Source: Brevundimonas sp. UBA7506
Lineage (GTDB): Bacteria > Pseudomonadota > Alphaproteobacteria > Caulobacterales > Caulobacteraceae
NCBI RefSeq assembly: GCF_002479495.1
Contig: NZ_DLNQ01000010.1
Span: forward strand, 301,555-365,554
Direction: 5' to 3'
DNA length: 64,000 nucleotides
In this document: positions 56,645-64,000 of the stretch, piece after piece
How positions within the stretch are numbered: the stretch's first letter is position 1
Layout: the number at the start of each line of letters is the position of its first letter
Made by a program: the position numbers and the translations under genes
The notes under the pieces: model-generated
Told to the model about the DNA's origin: nothing
The model's input: only the letters and a program-made list of their open reading frames with translations
Database searches by the model: none

Positions 56645-57231
56645 AACGCAACTCTTTGGGGCTTCATCAGCATGTCGATGTCGGACTGGTCCATGTTCGC
56701 CTCGACGGCGGCGCCGACGTGGGCGGACAGGTCGTCCTTGCGGCGTCCGGGCATATTCAGCGGCGGGCCGAAGTTGCGCACCCGACGATCGGGCCCGACG
56801 TAGTTCTCACTCTCGACGAACTCGCGCTCGTCGCCCGCCAGCCACAGGATGCGGCGCAGCAGGACGGCGGGGGTCAGGGGCTTGGTGACCACGAAGCTGA
56901 CGCCGCAATCGCGGCCTTCCTGCACCTTGGCCTGCGAGGCGTGACCGGTCAGCAGGATGACGGGGATGAAGCGCAGGGGCGCCGGGGTCTCGCGCCGCAG
57001 CCAGCGGGCGAAGGCGTAGCTGTCCATCTCGGGATCGGCGCAGTCGATGACGATCAGGTCCACGGCCCGATTCTGGATGATGCGCACGCCCTCGGTCGCC
57101 GAGGCGCACTTGATCTGCTCCTTGACGCCAAAGCCCTGAAAGACCGAGCTGAGCATATCCAGCGCCTGCGGATTGTCGTCGATCAGCAGGACGGTCGACT
57201 GCTCCAGATTGACGCGGTCGGCGGCGCTCAT
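56641..57231 (-). CDS. cheYIII: CheY-like regulator with Arg-rich C-terminal tail (CheYIII/Cle-like)
   Basis: The 196-residue protein has a receiver domain (DDNPQALDML, Asp in LIVIDCADPEMDS, Thr in VILLTGHAS, Lys in FVVTKPLT) and a 65-residue tail with VGPDRRVRNFG and MPGRRKDDLS. In Caulobacter the gene in this position encodes CleA, one of the CheY-like proteins that bind cyclic-di-GMP through Arg residues; the PDRR and GRR motifs here would suit that. Whether it binds the nucleotide cannot be told from the sequence. Confidence 0.8.
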   Translation of the reverse strand: MSAADRVNLEQSTVLLIDDNPQALDMLSSVFQGFGVKEQIKCASATEGVRIIQNRAVDLIVIDCADPEMDSYAFARWLRRETPAPLRFIPVILLTGHASQAKVQEGRDCGVSFVVTKPLTPAVLLRRILWLAGDEREFVESENYVGPDRRVRNFGPPLNMPGRRKDDLSAHVGAAVEANMDQSDIDMLMKPQRVAL

Positions 57232-57590
57232 CAGTCGAACAGCAGCAGGTCGCCGGCCACGGCGGCCGGCGCGACTTCGGAAGCGGAGAGCCTCACCCGG
57301 AACGACATCTCGCGCAGGCGGTCGGCCATCTCGGCCAGAGGCAGGGCGGCCAGGGCCGTGTCCATCGGCTGATCGGCGGCCAGGGCGCCGGCCAGACCCG
57401 ACAGGGCGTCGACGCGCTGGCTCAGCACGTCGAAAGCCTGCATCCGCGTCAGGAAGGTCAGGCGCTGCTCAGGCGGGGCCAGGCGCAGCAGTTCGGACAC
57501 CAGGCCGCCGGCCTCGTCCACGCCCGCGCGGATGTCGGCCAACTCGGCGGCGACGGCCGCCAGCAGGCCCTTGGCGTCGTAATCGTTCAT
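57231..57590 (-). CDS. cheU: Chemotaxis protein CheU
   Basis: The 119-residue protein is a helical bundle (LLAAVAAELADIRAGVDEAG, LAPPEQRLTFLTRMQAFDVL, LAEMADRLREMSFRVRLSAS) with no catalytic motif. Position between cheD and the third cheY matches cheU of Caulobacter. The function of CheU is poorly defined. ATG 57590 overlaps the cheD stop, and its stop overlaps the next start, so it is tightly coupled in the operon. Confidence 0.78.
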   Translation of the reverse strand: MNDYDAKGLLAAVAAELADIRAGVDEAGGLVSELLRLAPPEQRLTFLTRMQAFDVLSQRVDALSGLAGALAADQPMDTALAALPLAEMADRLREMSFRVRLSASEVAPAAVAGDLLLFD

Positions 57591-58135
57591 CAGAACAGCT
57601 CCAGCGCGCCGGAATCGACGGGCGGCGGAGGCGGCGGCGTGGGTCGCGGGGCGACCGCGTCCGTGACCGCGCGTTGCAGCGCCCGACCCGTCACCGGCCA
57701 GTAATGCAGTCGACGCCCCCCGGCGCCCCTGAGGCTGGCGCCGACCACGGGGATGCCCTCGTCGGCCAGAAAACGTTCGGCGAAGTCGGCGTTGGACGTG
57801 CCCACGTCCTTCAGCGAATCGAACATGCGGCCGCCGCCGAACAGCTTGGCTTGCAGCCGGTCGCGACGCCCGCCCGCCTTCAGCACGTCGTTGATCAGGA
57901 GTTCCATCGCGTAGGCGCCGTAGCGACGTCCCGCGTCGGTGCCCGCCCCGGCCCCTTCGGGCAGCAGGAAGTGGTTCATGCCGCCGACCCCGGCCACGGG
58001 ATCGCGCAGGCACATGGCGACGCAGCTGCCGAGGACGGTCGAGAGCACGACATCGGGATCGGACGTCACATAGTGCTCGCCCTGTCCGACGTGGATCCGC
58101 CGTTCGGTCATGTGCTGATCGCCGGCGCGGATCAT
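57590..58135 (-). CDS. cheD: Chemoreceptor glutamine deamidase CheD
   Basis: CheD deamidates Gln residues of receptors. The 181-residue protein has [20 protein letters not shown], the catalytic Cys in [17 protein letters not shown], the His in [11 protein letters not shown], and the later [20 protein letters not shown] typical of the family. It overlaps both neighbours by a base or more and is in the same place as in the Caulobacter operon. Confidence 0.94.
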   Translation of the reverse strand: MIRAGDQHMTERRIHVGQGEHYVTSDPDVVLSTVLGSCVAMCLRDPVAGVGGMNHFLLPEGAGAGTDAGRRYGAYAMELLINDVLKAGGRRDRLQAKLFGGGRMFDSLKDVGTSNADFAERFLADEGIPVVGASLRGAGGRRLHYWPVTGRALQRAVTDAVAPRPTPPPPPPVDSGALELF

Positions 58136-58521
58136 GTCAGCGGGCCGAACACGCCTTCCAGCTTGTCTTTCAGCTGGGCGGTGGTGAAGGGTTTGACCAG
58201 GTAGTTGTTCACGCCGAACTGCACGGCGCGCTGCACCAGTTCGCGGTCGGCGCGGCCGGTCAGCATGATGAAGGCGGTCTTGGAGGTCGGCGGGTGGGCG
58301 CGGATGGCGCGCAGCAGGCCCAGACCGTCCAGGTTCGGCATGTTGAAGTCCGAGATCACCAGATGCACCGGCTTGGTGATGATGGACCGCAGGGCCAGCT
58401 CGCCGTCGGCGGCTTCGCTGATCTCGCGCACGCCGATCTGCTGCAGGCTGTTGCGGACCAGGGAGCGCATGGTCAGCTGGTCGTCGACGACCAGAACATT
58501 GAGGGCGGAAGCGGCGGGCAT
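58132..58521 (-). CDS. cheYII: CheY response regulator (second of the main operon)
   Basis: The 129 residues form one receiver: acidic pair in [10 protein letters not shown], Asp in [17 protein letters not shown], Thr in FIMLTGRAD, Lys in [20 protein letters not shown] is the pattern of motor-controlling CheY proteins. ATG 58521 (MPAASAL) is preceded by the cheB stop at a distance of 11 bases. In Caulobacter the corresponding protein is the main CheY of chemotaxis. Confidence 0.92.
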   Translation of the reverse strand: MPAASALNVLVVDDQLTMRSLVRNSLQQIGVREISEAADGELALRSIITKPVHLVISDFNMPNLDGLGLLRAIRAHPPTSKTAFIMLTGRADRELVQRAVQFGVNNYLVKPFTTAQLKDKLEGVFGPLT

Positions 58522-58532
58522 ACGGGTAGTCC

Positions 58533-59573
58533 TTACGCGACAGGCTTTGAGGCGTGGGCGCCGGCGGCGCACAGGTCGAGAATGGCGGGGGCGAGGCGGG
58601 GCAGAGACAGCTGGCGCTCCACGGCGCCCAGCTCGAAGGCGGCGCGCGGCATGCCGTAGACGACGCTGGAGGCCTCGTCCTGACCCAGGGTGCGGGCGCC
58701 GGCCTGGCGCATGGCCAGCAGGCCCTTGGCGCCGTCCTTGCCCATGCCGGTCAGGATGACCCCGGTCATGGGGCGGCCCAGGCGGGCGACCGAATGGAAC
58801 AGGACGTCCACCGAAGGGCGATGGCCGTTGACCGTATCGCCTGCGACCAGACGGCAACGCCCGCCCGAGACCTCCAGATGCCGCTCGCCGCCGGGGGCGA
58901 TATAGACATGGCCCGGCATCAGGGGCGCGCCGTCCACGGCCTCGGTGACCGTGGCGCCGGACGCCTTGTCCAGACGGGCGGCGAAGCTCTTGGTGAAGGT
59001 GGCGGGCATGTGCTGCGTCACCACCGTCGCCGGGCAGTTGGCCGGGAAGGCCGTCAGGATGTTCAGCAGGGCCTCCACCCCGCCGGTCGAGGCGCCGATG
59101 GCCAGGATGTGGTTTGGGTCGGCGCGATAGGCGCCGTCGACAGCACGCGCCTCGCGCGTTTCCAGCGGCCGGACCCGCGAGCGGGCGGCGATCTTCACCT
59201 TGTCGGCCAGGTCGGCGAAGGCTTCCTGGGCCGGCACGCCCGGCGCGGGCTTGGCCACGGCGTCCACGGCGCCGACTTCCAGCGCCGCCAGGGTCACGTC
59301 GGTCCCGGCCTGGGTCAGGGTCGAGACCATGACGACGGGCATGGGCCGCAGGCGCATGATCTTCTCGAGGAACTCCAGCCCGTTCATGTTGGGCATCTCG
59401 ACGTCCAGGGTGATGACGTCGGGGTTCAGCTCCTTGATGGCCGTGCGGGCCTCCAGCGGGTCAGCCGCCGTGCCGACCACCGAGATCTCGGGATCGCGGC
59501 GCAGGACGGCGCTGATCAGGCTGCGCATGGTGGCGCTGTCGTCGACGATCAGGACGCGGACGGGTTCGCTCAT
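58533..59573 (-). CDS. cheB: Chemotaxis methylesterase CheB (main operon)
   Basis: The 346-residue protein has a receiver ([10 protein letters not shown], Asp in [13 protein letters not shown], Lys in AVAKPAP) and the methylesterase domain with Ser (AIGASTGGV), His (TQHMPATF) and Asp ([11 protein letters not shown]). ATG 59573 overlaps the cheR stop; the longer frame to 60482 lies inside cheR. It is closer to the classical CheB than the one at 42799. Confidence 0.95.
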   Translation of the reverse strand: MSEPVRVLIVDDSATMRSLISAVLRRDPEISVVGTAADPLEARTAIKELNPDVITLDVEMPNMNGLEFLEKIMRLRPMPVVMVSTLTQAGTDVTLAALEVGAVDAVAKPAPGVPAQEAFADLADKVKIAARSRVRPLETREARAVDGAYRADPNHILAIGASTGGVEALLNILTAFPANCPATVVTQHMPATFTKSFAARLDKASGATVTEAVDGAPLMPGHVYIAPGGERHLEVSGGRCRLVAGDTVNGHRPSVDVLFHSVARLGRPMTGVILTGMGKDGAKGLLAMRQAGARTLGQDEASSVVYGMPRAAFELGAVERQLSLPRLAPAILDLCAAGAHASKPVA

Positions 59574-60436
59574 GCCCGGCCTCCCAGTCTGTAGGCCGTC
59601 AGGCCGCAGGTCTGCAGTTGCGCAACCGCCGGGCCGCTGACGCGCTCGGAATGGCCGATGTAGAGGGTGGCGCCGGGGTTCATCATCGGGGTGAAGCGGC
59701 TCCAGACCAGCTCCTGGGTCGCGTCGTCGAAGTAGATGACCACGTTGCGGCAGAAGATGACGTCGAACTTGCCCCGCATGGGCCAGTCGCCGATCAGGTT
59801 CAGTTCGCGGAACGACACCAGACGGCGCAGGGTCTCGTCGGCGCTGAACAGGCCGGGACGCGCAGCGACGGGATCGAAATGCTTGCGGCCCGAGGCCGGG
59901 ACCGGCGACAGCAGCTCCTCGGAATAGATCCCCGCCGCGCCCTCGGCCACCATGTTGGGGTCGATGTCGGTGGCTAGGATGCGCACGTCCAGGTCCGCGG
60001 CTTCCGGCAGGACGTCCAGCACGGTCAGGGCCATGGAATAGGGCTCCTGTCCGTTGGAACAGGCCGCCGACCACAGGCGCACCCGACCGCCGGCCCGCGC
60101 ACGGGCCGCCAGTTCCGGCATGACGTGGTCGCGCAGGTGATCGAAGTGGTGCGGCTCGCGATAGAAGCGCGTGACGTTGGTGGTCAGGGCCGCGGTCATG
60201 GCCTGGCGCTCGTCGACGCCCTCCACGCCCTCGATCAGGGCGCAGTAGTCGCGGAAGCTGCGCAGCCCCAGCAGGCGCAGCCGTTTGGCCAGGCGCGAAT
60301 AGACCAAGGCGGCCTTGCCCTCGCTCAGGGCGATGCCGGCGTGGGCGTGCAGGGTCTGGGCGATGTGGCGGAAATCCTCGGCGGTGAAGACGAACTCGCC
60401 TTCCACCAGGGACGCCCGCCCGGAGGCGGTGGTCAT
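59570..60436 (-). CDS. cheR: Chemotaxis methyltransferase CheR (main operon)
   Basis: The 288 residues contain the N-terminal helical part ([20 protein letters not shown]), [23 protein letters not shown]-binding [40 protein letters not shown] and [17 protein letters not shown]. It methylates McpA and other receptors; McpA at the window edge ends in WEEF, the sort of tail that tethers CheR. Overlaps cheW and cheB by four bases each. Confidence 0.95.
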   Translation of the reverse strand: MTTASGRASLVEGEFVFTAEDFRHIAQTLHAHAGIALSEGKAALVYSRLAKRLRLLGLRSFRDYCALIEGVEGVDERQAMTAALTTNVTRFYREPHHFDHLRDHVMPELAARARAGGRVRLWSAACSNGQEPYSMALTVLDVLPEAADLDVRILATDIDPNMVAEGAAGIYSEELLSPVPASGRKHFDPVAARPGLFSADETLRRLVSFRELNLIGDWPMRGKFDVIFCRNVVIYFDDATQELVWSRFTPMMNPGATLYIGHSERVSGPAVAQLQTCGLTAYRLGGRA

Positions 60437-60906
60437 GCGGCCTCGGCTTCGCTTTCGGCCGGCAGGACGTGTTCCAGATCAATCAAGCTGATCATGCGGC
60501 CGCCCTCGACGGCGAAGATGCCCTTGACGAAGGTCTTCACGTGGTCGCTGGCGACGTCGGGCGTCGGCTGGATAGTCGAGTCCGTCAGCTGCACGATGTC
60601 GGAGACCGCATCGACCAGCAGGCCGACCAGACGGTTGCCGACATGGGCCACCATGATGACGTGGCGGGCGGTCGGCTCGGCCGTGGCCAAGCCGAAGCGG
60701 GCGCCCAGGTCGATGATCGGCAGGACGATGCCGCGCAGGTTGATGACGCCCTTCATGTAGGACGGCGAGCGCGGCAGCGGCGTGGCCGGGGTCCAGCCGC
60801 GGATCTCGCGGACGTTCATGATGTCGACGCAGAATTCCTGCTCGCCGATGCGGAAGGCGATCAGTTCGCGGTCGGCGCCGGCGACGTTGGAGGTGACTTC
60901 GGTCAT
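60433..60906 (-). CDS. cheW: CheW coupling protein (main operon)
   Basis: The 157-residue CheW domain reads [55 protein letters not shown] and [20 protein letters not shown], the classical consensus. It joins chemoreceptors to CheA. It lies between cheA (five bases) and cheR (four-base overlap). Confidence 0.95.
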   Translation of the reverse strand: MTEVTSNVAGADRELIAFRIGEQEFCVDIMNVREIRGWTPATPLPRSPSYMKGVINLRGIVLPIIDLGARFGLATAEPTARHVIMVAHVGNRLVGLLVDAVSDIVQLTDSTIQPTPDVASDHVKTFVKGIFAVEGGRMISLIDLEHVLPAESEAEAA

Positions 60907-60911
60907 GGTGC

Positions 60912-63209
60912 TCAGCTCGCCATCTTCAGTTCGGGGCGGTTGGATTTGCGGCGCCCGGCGATGACCAGGGCGTCGATGTCGAGGATCAGGGCGACGCTGC
61001 CGTCGCCTAGGATGGTCGCGGCGGAGACGCCGTCGACGTGGCGGTAGTTGGTCTCGAGGCTCTTGATCACCACCTGGCGCTGGCCGTTGATGGCGTCGAC
61101 CAGCAGGGCGGCGCGCGAGCCGGCCTCGGTTTCGACGATCATCACCACCCCGTTGACCAGATCGGCCGCGCCGTCGCGGAAGCCCATGACGCGGGCCACA
61201 TCGACGAGGGGCACGAATTCCTCGCGGAAACGGATCACCGCGTCATGGCCGCCGACGTGGTGGATGTCCGACACCTGCGGCGTCAGGCTCTCGACGATGG
61301 CTGACAGGGGGGCGACCAGGGTCTGTTCGGCGGCCGAGACCACCATGCCGTCCAGCACCGCCAGGGTCAGCGGCAGGCTGAGGGTGAAGGTCGAGCCCTT
61401 GCCCGGAACCGAACTGATCGAGATGCGGCCGCCGAGCGCCTGGATGGAGCGCTTGACCACGTCCATGCCGACGCCCCGGCCCGAGACGTCGGTGACGGTC
61501 TCGGCGGTCGAGAAGCCCGGCAGGAAGATCAGGTTGTCGACCTCGTCGTCGGTCAGGACGGCGTCCTCGGCGATCAGACCGCGCGCCACGGCGATGCCGC
61601 GCACGCGCGGGCGGTTGATGCCCTTCCCGTCGTCGGCGATCTCGATGACGATGCGGCCCGAGCGGTGCAGGGCGGCCAGACGCACCGTGCCCTCGGCGGG
61701 CTTGCCGGCGGCCTCGCGCTCCTCGGCGCTTTCCAGCCCGTGGTCGATGGCGTTGCGCAGCATGTGGGTGATGGGCTCGGCCAGGCGTTCGACCACGGTC
61801 TTGTCGACCTCGGTGTCCTCGCCGGACGTGACCAGACGCACGCGCTTGCCGGTCATGTCGGCCACTTCGCGGACCAGGCGCGGCATCCGCTGGAACACCG
61901 ACTTCACCGGTTGGGCGCGGATGGCCATGACGCTGTCCTGGATGTCGCGCGTCAGCAGCTCCAGGTCTTCCAGACCCAGGGCGATGTCCGACGAGCGGGC
62001 CAGACCGCTCTCCATCACGCGCTGGGCCAGCATGGCCTGCTGGATGACCAGTTCGCCGACCACGTTGATCAGGCGATCGACCCGGTCCAGATCGACGCGG
62101 ATCGTCACCGGCGCCACAGCGGCGGGGGCCGAGGCCACAGCGACGGAGGCCGGAGCGGCGGGCGCGACCGGCTTGGGAGCGGCGGCGACCGGCGTCGGCG
62201 CCGGAACCGGGGCTGCGGCGACGACCGGCGCGAGAACCTCAGCCGGAACGGCGGGCTCGACCGGCGCGGCGGCCTTGGCCAGCAGGGCGGCGATGTCGAT
62301 CTCGGGCTCGGCCGTGGGCGCGTCCAGAACCGGCAGCGGCGGCAGCGAGGCCTCGACCGGGGACTGGGCGCCGCCGAGGGCGGTGATGCTCAGGTCGCAG
62401 TCCATCTCGACGAAGTCGAAGACGTCGCGCACGGCCGCCTCGGCCACGTCGCCGGTCAGGACGATGGTCCAGATCAGGTGGGCGTCCTCGGCGTCCAGCG
62501 CCTCCAGCGACGGCAGGCCGCTGGCGTCCAGCTCGACCGAGGTCTGGCCCAGCCGCGTCAGTTCGCGCAGCAGCAGGCTGACGTCGTTGGCGCTGGCGTA
62601 GAGGCGAGGGTGCGGGCGGAAGACGATGCGCCAGCCGGCGGCGCTCGGCGCGGCCAGGTCCGGCAGATCAAGCGAAGGCAGGTCGAGCGACGGAAGCTCC
62701 AGCGACGGCAGCTCGGTCGGGGCGCCGAAATCGGCCAGGTCGAGCGTCAGGGGCGTGAAGCCGAAGTCGTCTTCGTCCTCGACAGCGGCGGCGGCCGGGG
62801 CGACCGAGGCGGCGACGCCGTGGGTCAGGACTTCCAGTTCGGCGACCAGACCGGCCGAGCGCGCGGCGTCCACCGGCGCGCCGGTTCCCTGCGCCGCAGC
62901 GATGTGGTCGGCCAGCACGTCAGAGGCGCGCAGCAGGGTCTTGACCGTAACGTCGTCGCATTCCTTACGGCCCGAGCGCAGCTCGTCCATCAGGGTCTCG
63001 AAGACGTGGGCGAAGCGCACCAGGTCTTCCAGGCCGAAGGCCCCTGCCCCGCCCTTGACCGAGTGAACGGCGCGGAAGACGGCGTTGATCGTCTCGATGT
63101 CGCCTTCGCCGGTCTCCAGCGCCAGCAGATTGGCTTCCAGATCGCCCAGCAGTTCGTTGCACTCCTGGAAGAAGGTGACCTTGATGGCCTCGAACGGATC
63201 GTCGCTCAT
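60912..63209 (-). CDS. cheA: Chemotaxis histidine kinase CheA (main operon)
   Basis: The 765-residue kinase has a P1 domain with His49 in [16 protein letters not shown], a P2-like region (about 190-280, [20 protein letters not shown]), an Ala/Pro linker, P3 dimerisation ([20 protein letters not shown]), P4 ATPase ([46 protein letters not shown]) and a P5 CheW-like end ([20 protein letters not shown]). The frame is intact, in contrast to the hybrid cheA at 47.5-50.3 kb. It phosphorylates the CheY proteins and CheB of this operon. Confidence 0.96.
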   Translation of the reverse strand: MSDDPFEAIKVTFFQECNELLGDLEANLLALETGEGDIETINAVFRAVHSVKGGAGAFGLEDLVRFAHVFETLMDELRSGRKECDDVTVKTLLRASDVLADHIAAAQGTGAPVDAARSAGLVAELEVLTHGVAASVAPAAAAVEDEDDFGFTPLTLDLADFGAPTELPSLELPSLDLPSLDLPDLAAPSAAGWRIVFRPHPRLYASANDVSLLLRELTRLGQTSVELDASGLPSLEALDAEDAHLIWTIVLTGDVAEAAVRDVFDFVEMDCDLSITALGGAQSPVEASLPPLPVLDAPTAEPEIDIAALLAKAAAPVEPAVPAEVLAPVVAAAPVPAPTPVAAAPKPVAPAAPASVAVASAPAAVAPVTIRVDLDRVDRLINVVGELVIQQAMLAQRVMESGLARSSDIALGLEDLELLTRDIQDSVMAIRAQPVKSVFQRMPRLVREVADMTGKRVRLVTSGEDTEVDKTVVERLAEPITHMLRNAIDHGLESAEEREAAGKPAEGTVRLAALHRSGRIVIEIADDGKGINRPRVRGIAVARGLIAEDAVLTDDEVDNLIFLPGFSTAETVTDVSGRGVGMDVVKRSIQALGGRISISSVPGKGSTFTLSLPLTLAVLDGMVVSAAEQTLVAPLSAIVESLTPQVSDIHHVGGHDAVIRFREEFVPLVDVARVMGFRDGAADLVNGVVMIVETEAGSRAALLVDAINGQRQVVIKSLETNYRHVDGVSAATILGDGSVALILDIDALVIAGRRKSNRPELKMAS

Positions 63210-63228
63210 CTTGTAATCCTCAGTCCTC

Positions 63229-63594
63229 TCAGGCCGCGACGCGACGGACGGCGTCGATCAGCTTGGCCGGGTCGAAGGGTTTGACGATCCAGCCGGTGGC
63301 CCCGGCCTCGCGGGCGCGCTGCTTCTTGGCGGCGTCGCTTTCGGTGGTCAGGACCAGAACCGGGGTGGCCTTGTGGTTGGGGTCGGCGCGCATGCCCTCG
63401 ATGAAACCGAAGCCGTCCATGCGGGGCATGTTGATGTCGGTGATGACGATGTCGGGGTTTTCGGCCCGCAGCACCTCCAGACCGTGGATCCCGTCCTCGG
63501 CCTGAACCACGCGATAGCCGGCGTCTTTCAGCGCCAGCATCAGCATGTCCCGCATGGTGCGGGAATCATCGACGGTCAGAATGGTCTTGGTCAC
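63229..63594 (-). CDS. cheYI: CheY response regulator (first of the main operon)
   Basis: The 121-residue receiver has the acidic pair in ILTVDDSRTM, Asp in IVITDINMPRMDGFGF, Thr in VLVLTTESD and Lys in WIVKPFDPAK. The start is GTG (63594), overlapping the cheX stop as GTGA; the longer frame to 63648 has no family similarity before VTKTILTVDD. It is in the position of cheYI in Caulobacter. Confidence 0.92.
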   Translation of the reverse strand: MTKTILTVDDSRTMRDMLMLALKDAGYRVVQAEDGIHGLEVLRAENPDIVITDINMPRMDGFGFIEGMRADPNHKATPVLVLTTESDAAKKQRAREAGATGWIVKPFDPAKLIDAVRRVAA

Positions 63595-63872
63595 GCGAGT
63601 TGTCCTTGCGGAGCGAGGTCCGCGGCGGAGGCCCCAAAGGCGCTCCATTGCGAGGCCAGGGCCTCGGAAACATTGATGAAGGTCAAGGCCTGGCCGTCGG
63701 CGCGCCAGGTCGCCAGCGCCGACAGCAGGACCTGAAGGCAGAGGCCGCCCAGACGCTCGACGGCCGAGGCGTCCAGGGTCGCCTCCTGGCCGCGCACGGC
63801 CAGGAGTTGCGCCTTCAGGGGCTCGGCGGCGCGCAGATCAAGCACCGCCGGAAGGGTGATCAGGCTCGACAT
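63591..63872 (-). CDS. cheX: STAS-domain chemotaxis protein CheX
   Basis: The 93-residue protein is a STAS domain: ITLPAVLDLRAAEPLKAQLL, a beta strand EATLDASAVERLGGLCLQVL with Ser in the usual switch position, and the following helix. In Caulobacter the gene between mcpA and the first cheY is called cheX; despite the name it is a STAS protein, not the CheX phosphatase of Thermotoga. ATG overlaps the mcpA stop (TGATG). Confidence 0.85.
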   Translation of the reverse strand: MSSLITLPAVLDLRAAEPLKAQLLAVRGQEATLDASAVERLGGLCLQVLLSALATWRADGQALTFINVSEALASQWSAFGASAADLAPQGQLA

Positions 63873-64000
63873 CAGAACTCTTCCCAGCCGTCTTCAATGG
63901 GCTGCGCCTTGAGGGCGGCGCCGCCGCGGCCGACAGTCTTGAGGGCGGCGATGGTCTGGGCCACCGGCTCGGGCGTGCGGGCCACCGGCTGCGGAGCGCG
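63872..64000 (-). CDS. mcpA: Chemoreceptor McpA (3' end only)
   Basis: Only the last 42 residues are visible: a Pro/Ala/Val linker (APQPVARTPEPVAQTIAALK), a short basic stretch and the end EDGWEEF. The terminal WEEF fits the xWxxF pentapeptide by which CheR and CheB bind receptors. Its place before cheX and the whole che operon identify it as mcpA of the Caulobacter type. The signalling and sensing domains are outside the window. Confidence 0.8.
   Translation of the reverse strand, partial: RAPQPVARTPEPVAQTIAALKTVGRGGAALKAQPIEDGWEEF

Noticed and set aside
1..64000. CRISPR array, prophage, integrase or insertion sequence
   Set aside because: No regularly spaced direct repeats, cas genes, phage structural genes or transposase-like proteins were found on either strand.
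1..64000. tRNA or rRNA genes
   Set aside because: No cloverleaf with a GTTCRAATC-like T-arm was noticed in the intergenic gaps; I could not run a dedicated search, so a missed gene is possible but unlikely.

Overview
The window looks like a chromosomal segment of a Caulobacterales alphaproteobacterium, most likely Brevundimonas or a close relative. The reasons are high GC content, the ctrA, cckA and fliQRflhB set, a chemotaxis operon containing cheU and cheE (genes known from Caulobacter), clustered GANTC sites of the CcrM type, and TTAA-N7-TTAA or TTAACCAT boxes of the CtrA type. No tRNA, rRNA, CRISPR array or complete insertion sequence was seen.

Layout. 0-8 kb: the 5' end of ctrA (minus) diverges from a DnaA-domain-IV-like gene and a DUF6456 gene; a lower-GC patch with a small membrane protein and a secreted orphan follows; then the cell-cycle kinase gene cckA and the flagellar export operon fliQ-fliR-flhB (both minus). 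8-14.5 kb: folE, an alpha/beta hydrolase gene broken by a TAG codon, an acyltransferase, a VOC protein, the flagellar rod operon flgB-flgC-fliE (minus), the divergent fliO-fliP (plus), and an HU gene. 14.5-22 kb: a large periplasmic TPR protein, DUF983, a TonB-dependent receptor and small membrane or regulatory genes. 22-33 kb: a complete type II secretion operon gspCDEFGHIJKLM (minus). 33-39 kb: a TonB-dependent receptor, a secreted-type lipoprotein, a prepilin peptidase, and a TonB-like protein with an atypical C-terminus, which together look like a functional extension of the T2SS. 39-42.7 kb: OmpA-like lipoprotein, AidB-like acyl-CoA dehydrogenase, TrhO. 42.8-51.2 kb: an accessory chemotaxis locus (cheB-cheR; MCP-cheW-hybrid cheA; cheY and a CheZ-like gene), in which the cheA is frameshifted. 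51.3-56 kb: MFS transporter, GH13 alpha-glucosidase, DadA. 56-64 kb: the main chemotaxis operon mcpA-cheX-cheY-cheA-cheW-cheR-cheB-cheY-cheD-cheU-cheYIII-cheE (minus), almost every junction overlapping by one to four bases.

The genes centre on CtrA-governed cell polarity: the regulator (ctrA), its kinase (cckA), early flagellar genes carrying matching CtrA-type boxes, and two chemotaxis systems. The least ordinary part is the T2SS region. A 40-bp palindromic repeat has entered, in the same reading frame, the leader-coding parts of both gspG and gspH, and a different paired repeat has entered the start of gspI in frame. Two genes carry single-base lesions (the hybrid cheA and the alpha/beta hydrolase); these need read-level confirmation before they are treated as true pseudogenes.
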